12,009 nt of DNA, taken from Bacillota bacterium. GTDB taxonomy: Bacteria; Bacillota; Clostridia; Lachnospirales; Lachnospiraceae. The DNA lies in contig JAFACO010000471.1 in NCBI GenBank assembly GCA_023425485.1, positions 1 to 12,009 on the forward strand, in the 5' to 3' direction. Every line of letters starts with the position of its first letter. Position 1 is the stretch's first letter. Below the pieces are notes generated by a model. It was not told the DNA's origin. It did no database searches and was given only the letters and a program-made list of their open reading frames with translations. Positions 5,854 to 12,009 of the stretch are shown piece after piece. Both the position numbers and the translations under genes were made by a program.

Positions 5854-7683
5854 TTATTCCACAGTTACTGATTTAGCCAAATTTCTTGGTTTATCAAGGT
5901 CCAATCCCTTTTCGATAGATACATAGTAAGATAATATCTGTAATGGTACAACTGCAAGTGAGGTTGTAAAATGAGGATCCGTTGCAGGGATAAAGACTGC
6001 AAGATCAGAGCAATTAACCGCCTCTTCATTTCCTTCATTGGCTATGGCAAGCACATATGCACCTCTTGATTGAACTTCTACAATATTGCTGACAGTTTTC
6101 TTAAATAATTCTTCCTGTGTTAGGATTGCTGCAACCATAGTACCTTCTTCAATCAAAGCAATTGGACCATGTTTTAATTCTCCGGCAGCAAATGCCTCAG
6201 CGTGAATATATGAAATTTCTTTCAGCTTTAGGGTACCTTCCATTGCAGTAGTATAGTCTATACCTCTTCCTATAAAGAAAGTGTCTTTAACCGCTACAAA
6301 CTTCGATGCAATGTATTGAAGCTGTGTAATGCTCTTATCTAAAATTAACTGAATTTGCTCAGGTAGTTTTTTTAAATCCTTTAATAATGAAGCAAACTTA
6401 TCTTCTGTAAGTGTATTACGAACTTTGGCAAAATGCATTGCAAGTAAGTATAACGATGCAATTTGTGTGGAATATGCCTTAGTTGTAGCAACTGCAATTT
6501 CTGGACCAGCCCAGGTATACATTACATTATCTGCTTCTCTTGCAATGGAGCTGCCCACAACATTAATAATTCCAAGAACTTTTGCTCCATGTCTTTTTGC
6601 CTCACGAAGTGCAGCAAGGGAATCCGCAGTTTCACCGGACTGACTAATAATAATAGTTAGAGTGCCTTCTTCAAGGATAGGATTGCGATAGCGAAACTCT
6701 GATGCAAGATCTACTTCCACAGGAATTCTGGCTAGATCTTCAATGACATATTTTCCTGTCATACCAGCGTGATAAGCAGAACCACAAGCTACAATATATA
6801 TCTTTCTTAATTTCTTTATATCTTCATCACTCATGTTAAGTTCATCAATTACAATATCATTTTCACGAATTCTTGGATTGATGGTATCTCTTACTGCCTT
6901 AGGCTGTTCATGAATTTCCTTTAACATAAAATGCTCATAGCCGCCTTTTTCTGCAGCAGCAATGTCCCATTCCACCGTCTTCATTTCTTTTTCAATTGGT
7001 TCCTGGTCAGAGTTATAAAAGCTAACGTTATCTCTGGTTAAATGAACAATTTCACCATTTTCGATATAATAAACATTCCTGGTGTGTTTTAAAATTGCAG
7101 GAACATCGGAGGCAATGAAATTACCGTTTTCTGATATACCTACGATTAAAGGACTGTCTTTACGAACTGCATAGAATTCTTCTGGACGATCCTTGAATAC
7201 GATACCTAGCGCATAGGAGCCATCTAGCTTTGTCATTACCTTTGCGATTGCAGCAAGGGCATCCCCTTTGTAGTAATAGTCTAACAGCTGTACCACTACC
7301 TCAGTATCGGTTTGGCTTTGAAAGCTATAACCCTTATCAAGTAGACGATTTTTAATCTTAACATAATTCTCTATAATCCCATTGTGAACTACTGCTATTG
7401 ACTCATTGGTATTCAAGTGTGGATGAGAATTGGTATCGGATGGTGCTCCGTGAGTTGCCCATCTTGTATGACCAATGCCTACCGTACCTTCAACCGTTGT
7501 TCCTTCTTTTGTCACATCACTTAAGGCTTTCAATCTTCCCTTACATTTTGCAATTGAAAGTTTTGTTCCGTCATGGATTGCAAGACCTGCTGAATCATAA
7601 CCTCTATACTCTAACTTTGATAAACCTTCTAATAAGATTGGAGCTGCTTGTTCCTTACCTATATATCCAACGATACCACACAT
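5854..7683 (-). CDS. glmS: Glutamine--fructose-6-phosphate aminotransferase (GlmS)
   Basis: A full-length 609-residue enzyme making glucosamine-6-phosphate from fructose-6-phosphate and glutamine, the first committed step to UDP-GlcNAc and the cell wall. It starts MCGIVGYIG, so Cys2 becomes the N-terminal nucleophile of the glutaminase domain (about 2-220, with GIGHTRWATHG and SHPHLN motifs). Two SIS sugar-isomerase domains follow (about 285-420 with ACGSAYHAG and SQSGETADS; about 455-590 with GRGIDYTTAMEGTLKLKEISYIHAE). The C-terminus DKPRNLAKSVTVE is the family tail that closes the active site. AGGAGG lies 8 nt before the ATG. The gene is single, with a long leader carrying a glmS ribozyme, so its mRNA should be cut and degraded when glucosamine-6-phosphate is abundant. 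Confidence 0.98.
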   Translation of the reverse strand: MCGIVGYIGKEQAAPILLEGLSKLEYRGYDSAGLAIHDGTKLSIAKCKGRLKALSDVTKEGTTVEGTVGIGHTRWATHGAPSDTNSHPHLNTNESIAVVHNGIIENYVKIKNRLLDKGYSFQSQTDTEVVVQLLDYYYKGDALAAIAKVMTKLDGSYALGIVFKDRPEEFYAVRKDSPLIVGISENGNFIASDVPAILKHTRNVYYIENGEIVHLTRDNVSFYNSDQEPIEKEMKTVEWDIAAAEKGGYEHFMLKEIHEQPKAVRDTINPRIRENDIVIDELNMSDEDIKKLRKIYIVACGSAYHAGMTGKYVIEDLARIPVEVDLASEFRYRNPILEEGTLTIIISQSGETADSLAALREAKRHGAKVLGIINVVGSSIAREADNVMYTWAGPEIAVATTKAYSTQIASLYLLAMHFAKVRNTLTEDKFASLLKDLKKLPEQIQLILDKSITQLQYIASKFVAVKDTFFIGRGIDYTTAMEGTLKLKEISYIHAEAFAAGELKHGPIALIEEGTMVAAILTQEELFKKTVSNIVEVQSRGAYVLAIANEGNEEAVNCSDLAVFIPATDPHFTTSLAVVPLQILSYYVSIEKGLDLDKPRNLAKSVTVE

Positions 7684-7894
7684 AATAAAATCCTCCTATT
7701 AATTATAATTTGCACAAAATCCGCATAAAAATCCAAGCCTTTTTTCACTTAAAAGTTAAAAATGGCAACAATAAATTAACTCTCCTTATCAAGTTGTAAA
7801 AAGAGAAAAAAATCAATATAGAATTTCTTTGAATTCTCAAAATAATTAAGCCTCATTCAATGCAGGAGGTCAAAATTATCCCTAATTCATAGTT
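7684..7894 (-). other. Leader between glmS ribozyme and glmS start
   Basis: About 210 nt of AU-rich leader. It holds a weak 6-bp hairpin (AGAATT/AATTCT, 7820-7837) and a T-rich stretch (about 7799-7811 in minus sense). It also has an AAGGAG-like site with a possible TTG-started 8-codon reading frame, and the real glmS Shine-Dalgarno AGGAGG. I see no convincing terminator or second riboswitch. Confidence 0.5.
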
Positions 7895-8040
7895 GGTTAT
7901 GACGTCTTTGTTACATAGTTACCTATGGTTTTTCCGTCATATCACATGCCCAATTGCATGAGAGAGCATCCGCCGAATATTTCGATGACTCTCTTCCTCG
8001 TCAACCTCTAAAAATATCCCCAAAGAGGTGCATGGCGCTA
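7895..8040 (-). ncRNA. glmS ribozyme: glmS ribozyme (glucosamine-6-phosphate-activated self-cleaving RNA)
   Basis: The minus strand carries all landmarks of the glmS ribozyme in order. The cleavage site is A-GCGCC, with the cut between 8039 and 8038. P1 is a 6-bp hairpin (8024-8029 with 8004-8009). The conserved GUUGACGAGG is at 8005-7996, followed by AUCGAAAUAUUCGGCGGAUGC (ending at 7966) with AGAGAG/CUCUCU pairing. Hairpin CAUGC/GCAUG is next. P3 is UAUGACG/CGUCAUA (7941-7935 with 7904-7898), enclosing GGAAAAACC and P4, CAUAG-GUAA-CUAUG (7927-7914). The RNA uses glucosamine-6-phosphate as a cofactor to cut itself, exposing a 5' end that leads to decay of the glmS message. The 3' boundary is approximate. 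Confidence 0.95.
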
Positions 8041-8199
8041 ATTTAAACATTTCTGTTAGAAAGATCTTGGGTTAATCTCATTAATAGTTACGGTTGATTA
8101 TGAATTCATATCCTACTCTTATTCTATGAACCTCACCCCCCATATGTTAATCCGTTGATGAAAATTAATACAATTCGCCCTTTGTAGCCAGTCGAACCA

Positions 8200-8233
8200 A
8201 CTATATGCTATCATAACTATAGGTCAAAGTCAA
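8200..8233 (-). promoter_or_regulatory. Probable glmS promoter upstream of the ribozyme
   Basis: Two overlapping minus-strand fits: TTGACT (8228-8233), 17 nt, TAGCAT (8205-8210); or TTGACC (8222-8227), 16 nt, TATAGT (8200-8205). Either would start the RNA near 8193-8198, leaving about 155 nt before the ribozyme cleavage site. The DNA from 8041 to 8199 holds no gene; from 8234 to 8336 there is only a modest imperfect hairpin near 8236-8261. Confidence 0.55.
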
Positions 8234-8336
8234 ACACTACTTCTGTAGAATACAGTGGTGAAATCGGGTGCTGGCACTAATCATCGTATTTATAAGCCCT
8301 TCTATAAACACCAACAAACATTCGTTCTTTTTCTGA

Positions 8337-8364
8337 TTGAAAATTTTCAGAAATGTATTATAAT
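8337..8364 (+). promoter_or_regulatory. Promoter of the flavin-binding protein gene, with palindrome
   Basis: TTGAAA (8337-8342), a 16-nt spacer and a consensus TATAAT (8359-8364). A 12-bp perfect palindrome TGAAAATTTTCA (8338-8349) overlaps the -35 and the spacer and could be an operator. Transcription would start near 8371. Confidence 0.75.
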
Positions 8365-8420
8365 AGTCTTATATTACCAGAACACGTATTCGGAATGAGT
8401 ATACTATCAGGAGGAAATCA

Positions 8421-8894
8421 ATGGAACTTAACCCAGAAAAGATTAAAAGCATATTAGAAAAGGAAAAACTCATTTATTTGGCAACGACAAATAATAAATA
8501 TCCGGATAATTCTGCAGTTTGCTTTGCATATGATGAAGAGTTACATTTATTTTTTGGTAGCTATTCTGATACATTAAAATGTAGAAATATATCTCAAAAT
8601 CCATATGTTGCAATCTCTGTTGGAACATTGCAAATTCATGGGATTGCAAAGGTTGTTCCATATGAAAGTGAGGAATACAAAAACAAAAGAGAGATATACG
8701 ATAAACGCTTTCCACAATATTCCTCTGTATTTGAGAAAATTGATAATGAGTTATATGAAATATTTCCATTTGTAATATGGAACTACAATCCGTCCTTAGG
8801 TGAAATGAATAGAGATGAATTAATAATTGATTCAGAATATTATAAATTAATTTCCCCATATATATTTCACAAATACAACGACCGTCCACTGTAG
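8421..8894 (+). CDS. Pyridoxamine 5'-phosphate oxidase-like flavin-binding protein
   Basis: A 157-residue protein of the PPOX-like FMN-binding split-barrel superfamily. The N-terminal helix (2-14) is followed by the family pattern IYLATTNNKYPDNSAVCFAYDEELHLFFGSYSDTLKCRNISQNPYVAISVG (18-67), in which the strands, the Lys-Cys-Arg-Asn helix and the NP.VA strand are typical. A further strand, LQIHGIAKVV, follows. These proteins bind FMN or F420-like cofactors; physiological substrates of small clostridial members are mostly unknown, and true PdxH activity is unlikely at this length. AGGAGG lies 6 nt before the ATG. The gene is single with its own promoter and is divergent from glmS. A long open frame on the opposite strand across it is only a shadow. 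Confidence 0.85.
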   Translation: MELNPEKIKSILEKEKLIYLATTNNKYPDNSAVCFAYDEELHLFFGSYSDTLKCRNISQNPYVAISVGTLQIHGIAKVVPYESEEYKNKREIYDKRFPQYSSVFEKIDNELYEIFPFVIWNYNPSLGEMNRDELIIDSEYYKLISPYIFHKYNDRPL

Positions 8895-8957
8895 GACAAT
8901 TTTATAGTTATTAATTGCTAAAAATAAGTTTGTCATATTTATCAATTGTGCAGCAAC

Positions 8958-8978
8958 GGAAGGAAACAAACTCCTTCC
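8958..8978. repeat. Small perfect stem-loop after the flavoprotein gene
   Basis: GGAAGGA (8958-8964) and TCCTTCC (8972-8978) pair perfectly around a 7-nt loop, 64 bp past the stop codon at 8894. No T-run follows, so it is not a standard terminator. It may protect the 3' end of the message. Confidence 0.45.
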
Positions 8979-9027
8979 TGAAACAGTCTGAATGCCTGAT
9001 GGCTATACCAAACGTATTTTTAACTAA

Positions 9028-9109
9028 AAAAAGAGAGGCTACAGCTTTCACACGCAGTTTATACTAATAAACACGTTCATTCGTGTGCATGCTACTATTC
9101 TCTCTTTTT
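9028..9109. terminator. Large bidirectional terminator between convergent genes
   Basis: AAAAAGAGAG (9028-9037) pairs perfectly with CTCTCTTTTT (9100-9109). The minus-strand RNA ends in a run of seven U (A9026-A9032) and the plus-strand RNA in five. The 62-nt interior can form CACACG/CGTGTG (9049-9054 with 9082-9087) or the competing ACACG/CGTGT hairpin (9071-9075 with 9082-9086). It should end both topB and the flavoprotein transcript. Confidence 0.7.
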
Positions 9110-9137
9110 GTTATTATATCCAATATTTTAGTCGCTT

Positions 9138-11252
9138 TTATTTTTTATAAAATCCTGACACTTCTCCAAAATACTTTCCAAGTGCCGCTTGATTATTTAA
9201 CTTCTTAACACCATCTACCATTCTTGCAACAAAGCCGTCCAGCTTCTGGGAATATTCCTCCTTGGTAATCTGACCATCTGCTACATAGGTCAAACCCTTT
9301 TCCCAACTTGCTGTAAGTTCTGCATTGAGTAATGATTTGATAGAGGTGTTTACTACATCAAAGATTAGCTCACCTAGTAAAGTTGGCGTTATAATCTGTG
9401 TTTTTTTATTCAGACTTAAGTATGTAATCTTGACTAGTTTATTTAGAATTTCAGCACGTGTCGCACTGGTACCTATACCACTACCTTTAATCTGTGCTCG
9501 TAGTTCTTCATCTTCAATAAGCTGTCCTGCATTTTCCATGGCAAGAATTAAGGCACCGGAGTTATATCTCTTAGGCGGCGCTGTTTCACCTTCTTTTAAG
9601 ATTAACTGCTTCACCGGAAGTAACATACCCTTTTTCAAGGTACTGATTACCTGCAATAAGTCCTGATCTGAATTATCCTCTTCCTGGGAGTCGTTCTCTT
9701 CCTTATTACCTTCCGCATCTTTATTGGCATCAGTATCGCTATTTCCTTTAGCTGTTGCTTGTAACTTGTCATTACCTCTTCCTAATACTTTAAGATACCC
9801 CTCTTTTTCTAACATTCGAAAAGATGCAAAGAAGCTCTCAGTTTGAATCTTCGTAACAACACTAATCTTTCTATACTCTGCTGCCGGATAGAATATACTT
9901 AAGAAACGTTTTACAATAGTTTCATACACCTTAAAAGTTGTAGGTGGCAGTGATCCTAAAGCATTGGTACCCTGTCCAGTTGGAATAATTGCATAGTGAT
10001 CTGTAATTTGGCTATCATTCACGTAACGTGTCTTTGCGATATTCTTATAACTGCCCTGCTCCAGAATTTCAGTCACGAAGCCGGAAAATTGATTAAGGTT
10101 TTGTAAGCCTTTTATATTTTTATAGATTTCTTTTGAAACTGCAGTGGAAAGCACTCTCGCATCCGTTCTTGGGTAGGTAACCATCTTCTTCTCATATAGT
10201 TCCTGTGTAATCTTTAAGGTTTCATCCGGACTTATCTTAAAGAATCTTGCACAGTCATTCTGTAACTCGGCAAGGTTATAAAGTAAAGGAGGATTCTTGG
10301 TTTCCTTTTTCTTTTCAAGCTGAGTGACTTCTGCTTTGAGCTCCTCCATACCTTCTGGGCTTTCCTTGGCTGTCCAAGTTCCATCATCATTCATTGCCGG
10401 ATGTTCACCGGCAAGGTCTTTAATCATCTTAATTGCAGACGTTTTCTCCGCAAACCCATTTTCCTTATATAATAGTGGGGTATTATAATATTTTGATCCC
10501 TCCACTGCTCGAAATTCTGCTTGAAATTCCTTATCCTGCACTTCAAGTCCACTTAACACTCGATAAAAGGGAGTTTTTACAAAGCTTCTAATTTCACGTT
10601 CTCTTCGAACCACCATACCAAGAACACAGGTCATCACACGACCTACGGATATGGCTGTCCACTTCTGTGAATTTAATAGCTTTTGAACTTCACTTCCATA
10701 TTTAAGGGTAAGTATCCTCGAGAAGTTAATACCCATCAAATAATCCTCTTGAGCACGCAGATAAGCAGCATTTGATAGATTATCGTAATCTGATAAAGGC
10801 TTTGCCTCTTTGATTCCTCTAAGAATCTCCTCTTCGGTCTGTGAGTCAATCCAGACACGCTTTCTTGCTTTGGCCTTCTCAACCTTCGCTTCCTGATCCA
10901 CCAGACGATAGATATATTCTCCCTCACGTCCGGAGTCAGTACATACATAGATCGTATCTACATCCTTGCGAGTCAACAGTTCTTTTACAATTGAGAACTG
11001 TTTCTTCACATTCGGAATTACTTCGTATTTATATTCCTTTGGTAGAAATGGCAACGTCTCCATGCTCCATTTTTTCAGGGCAGGATTGTATTCCTCCGGA
11101 TAACTCATCGTTACCAGATGACCTACACACCAGGTTACAATTGCTTCTTCCGACTCAATGTAACCATCCTTTTTTTTGCCGTTTATTTTTAGTGCCTTTG
11201 CAAATTCATTGGCAACACTCGGTTTCTCTGCTATGTATAAACTTTTCGACAT
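9138..11252 (-). CDS. topB: DNA topoisomerase III (type IA)
   Basis: A 704-residue type IA topoisomerase, which relaxes or decatenates DNA through a transient 5'-phosphotyrosine. The Toprim domain starts with SLYIAEKPSVA (4-14, Glu9) and has the metal motif DSGREGE (106-112). Then come ISVGRVMT (201-208) and LAELQNDCARFFKIS (327-341). The catalytic Tyr is about residue 360 in VTYPRTDAR, and ITDHYAIIPT lies at 416-425. The late core block is GSGIGTSATRAEIL. A hydrophilic acidic stretch (about 502-531, rich in Asp, Glu and Asn) interrupts the core. There is no C-terminal zinc finger. Length is close to Firmicutes TopB (about 700-730). The start chosen is the ATG at 11252 (GGGAAG and AAAGG upstream). 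An in-frame TTG at 11297 would add 15 residues but is only about 11 nt from the predicted transcription start. The gene is single and divergent from the DegV gene. Confidence 0.95.
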   Translation of the reverse strand: MSKSLYIAEKPSVANEFAKALKINGKKKDGYIESEEAIVTWCVGHLVTMSYPEEYNPALKKWSMETLPFLPKEYKYEVIPNVKKQFSIVKELLTRKDVDTIYVCTDSGREGEYIYRLVDQEAKVEKAKARKRVWIDSQTEEEILRGIKEAKPLSDYDNLSNAAYLRAQEDYLMGINFSRILTLKYGSEVQKLLNSQKWTAISVGRVMTCVLGMVVRREREIRSFVKTPFYRVLSGLEVQDKEFQAEFRAVEGSKYYNTPLLYKENGFAEKTSAIKMIKDLAGEHPAMNDDGTWTAKESPEGMEELKAEVTQLEKKKETKNPPLLYNLAELQNDCARFFKISPDETLKITQELYEKKMVTYPRTDARVLSTAVSKEIYKNIKGLQNLNQFSGFVTEILEQGSYKNIAKTRYVNDSQITDHYAIIPTGQGTNALGSLPPTTFKVYETIVKRFLSIFYPAAEYRKISVVTKIQTESFFASFRMLEKEGYLKVLGRGNDKLQATAKGNSDTDANKDAEGNKEENDSQEEDNSDQDLLQVISTLKKGMLLPVKQLILKEGETAPPKRYNSGALILAMENAGQLIEDEELRAQIKGSGIGTSATRAEILNKLVKITYLSLNKKTQIITPTLLGELIFDVVNTSIKSLLNAELTASWEKGLTYVADGQITKEEYSQKLDGFVARMVDGVKKLNNQAALGKYFGEVSGFYKK

Positions 11253-11314
11253 TTCTTCCCAACCTTTTCCTAGCTTTACAGAACAAATCCGTTCCAAATC
11301 TGTTCATCCCTACG

Positions 11315-11323
11315 ATTATACCA
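11315..11323 (-). promoter_or_regulatory. Extended -10 promoter of topB
   Basis: The minus strand has TGG directly before a consensus TATAAT (11315-11320), a TGn extended -10. The -35 position is poor (TTCCTT at 17 nt). Transcription would start near 11308, giving a leader of about 55 nt to the ATG at 11252. Confidence 0.6.
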
Positions 11324-11514
11324 TGTACAAAAGGCAAAAGGAACGAAAATATTTCTGCATGCTTGAATAATTAAATACAATCGTTTACAATAATTCTAGT
11401 TATATTACTATCTTACCTAAGACAATTACGTGTTTTTTGTTTGTATGTTGCAAATACTAGATAAGGCTAATGCAAATTTATTTACCACGTTTTCATTACG
11501 AAAGGAAAAACTTT
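11324..11514. other. Divergent intergenic region topB/degV
   Basis: AT-rich non-coding DNA. A promoter for the + strand DegV gene must lie here, but I see only weak candidates (for example the TTGTTT...TAGATA region around 11440-11465). No repeat or RNA structure stands out. Confidence 0.4.
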
Positions 11515-12009
11515 ATGAAAGAATATCAAATATTTGCAGATTCCTCTTGTGATTTACCTGACAGTTTATTAAAAGAGCATAATATCCGATTAATCCCGTA
11601 CTATGTGAGCTTTGATCGTGATGTTTATTATAAAGAAAATGAAGATATTACAAAGGAAGAGTTTTATAAAAAGCTCGAGATAGAACACGCTACACCATCA
11701 ACTTCTCTTCCCACTGTACAAGATTATATAAATAAATTCAAAGAGGCGTTGAATGAAGGTAAGGATGTGCTGTGTATTTGCCTGACCCAGAATTTTAGTG
11801 GTTCCTACCAGTCCGCTGTTAACGCAAAACTAATTCTTGAAGAGCAATATCCCGCCGCGAAACTGCAAATTATAGATAGTATCCAAGCCACTGGCGGAGA
11901 AGGTATGGTGTTATTACAGACTGTCTATATGAAAAATGCTGGTTTTTCTTTGGAGGAAGCAGTTGAAAGATTACAAGCGATAAAGCCAACTGCAAGAATA
12001 ATGTTCACC
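11515..12009 (+). CDS. DegV-family fatty-acid-binding protein (5' part)
   Basis: 165 codons open to the window edge, about 60% of the usual 280-290 residues. DegV proteins bind a fatty acid and, as FakB, present it to the kinase FakA for phosphorylation and entry into phospholipids; not every DegV protein has been shown to do this. The N-terminal IFADSSCDLP (6-15) is the family opening, TPSTSLPT (60-67) contains the Thr/Ser ligand loop, LTQNFSGSYQSA matches the conserved SGTYQSA-type block, and IIDSIQATGGEGM matches the IDS..., GGEG motif. AAAGGA lies 8 nt before the ATG. The C-terminal domain is outside the window. No fakA is seen. Confidence 0.93.
   Translation, partial: MKEYQIFADSSCDLPDSLLKEHNIRLIPYYVSFDRDVYYKENEDITKEEFYKKLEIEHATPSTSLPTVQDYINKFKEALNEGKDVLCICLTQNFSGSYQSAVNAKLILEEQYPAAKLQIIDSIQATGGEGMVLLQTVYMKNAGFSLEEAVERLQAIKPTARIMFT

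Noticed and set aside
7799..7837. Intrinsic terminator between the glmS ribozyme and glmS
   Set aside because: The only hairpin before the T-run is a 6-bp A/U-rich stem, separated from it by about 8 nt; too weak to support an attenuator.
4223..8233. A single cell-wall operon of amidase, acyltransferase and glmS
   Set aside because: Each gene has its own promoter and terminators or long gaps lie between them, so shared strand is the only link.
8470..8889. 139-codon open frame on minus across the flavoprotein gene
   Set aside because: It is a shadow of a well-recognised PPOX-like gene, with no ribosome binding site or family features of its own.
11253..11297. TTG start adding 15 residues to TopB
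   Set aside because: It would lie only about 11 nt after the predicted transcription start and lacks a good Shine-Dalgarno, and the family's conserved start is at MSKSLYIAEKPS.
10841..11374. 177-codon open frame on + across the 5' part of topB
   Set aside because: It is antisense to the firmly identified Toprim domain, has no recognisable domain, and its composition reflects the reverse of topB codons.

Overview
The window reads as AT-rich chromosomal DNA from a Gram-positive anaerobe of the class Clostridia, probably a Lachnospiraceae-type (Clostridium cluster XIVa) organism. The basis is the strong AGGAGG-type ribosome binding sites, a glmS ribozyme in front of glmS, a paired NifU-like scaffold and GGGtGRT gene, a TopB of the Firmicutes type and a DegV protein. 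No mobile element, CRISPR array, rRNA or tRNA was seen. Most of the window looks like conserved housekeeping sequence, so its interest lies mainly in the non-coding regulatory DNA.

Layout: (1) 1-640: a small DUF1232/YkvA-type membrane protein gene on + with its own promoter, ending in a hairpin terminator shared with the convergent operon that follows. (2) 687-2010: a two-gene minus-strand operon of a PadR-family repressor and an MBL-fold hydrolase, read from a near-consensus promoter whose -10 is covered by a perfect inverted repeat (probable autoregulation). (3) 2074-4070: a minus-strand operon of a NifU/IscU-like scaffold protein followed by a GGGtGRT-family protein, with a 3' terminator and a long 5' leader rich in potential helices that I cannot assign to a known class. 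(4) 4223-4834: a signal-peptide-less N-acetylmuramoyl-L-alanine amidase (Amidase_3) on minus, its promoter bracketed by an inverted repeat. (5) 4876-5650: a left-handed beta-helix acyltransferase resembling the C-terminal half of GlmU, with its own promoter and a strong terminator. (6) 5758-8233: glmS (glucosamine-6-phosphate synthase) on minus, with a complete glmS ribozyme about 210 nt upstream of its start and a promoter still further up. (7) 8337-8894: a pyridoxamine-phosphate-oxidase-like flavin-binding protein on +. (8) 9026-11323: topB (DNA topoisomerase III) on minus, with a large hairpin terminator between it and the convergent flavoprotein gene. (9) 11515-12009: the 5' part of a DegV-family fatty-acid-binding protein gene on +, cut by the window edge.

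Functionally, glmS, the GlmU-like acyltransferase and the amidase all touch amino-sugar or peptidoglycan metabolism and lie side by side on the same strand, but each has its own promoter and/or terminator, so they are neighbours and not one operon. The glmS ribozyme gives feedback by glucosamine-6-phosphate at the entry point of the pathway. The least understood parts are the NifU-like/GGGtGRT pair and its structured leader.
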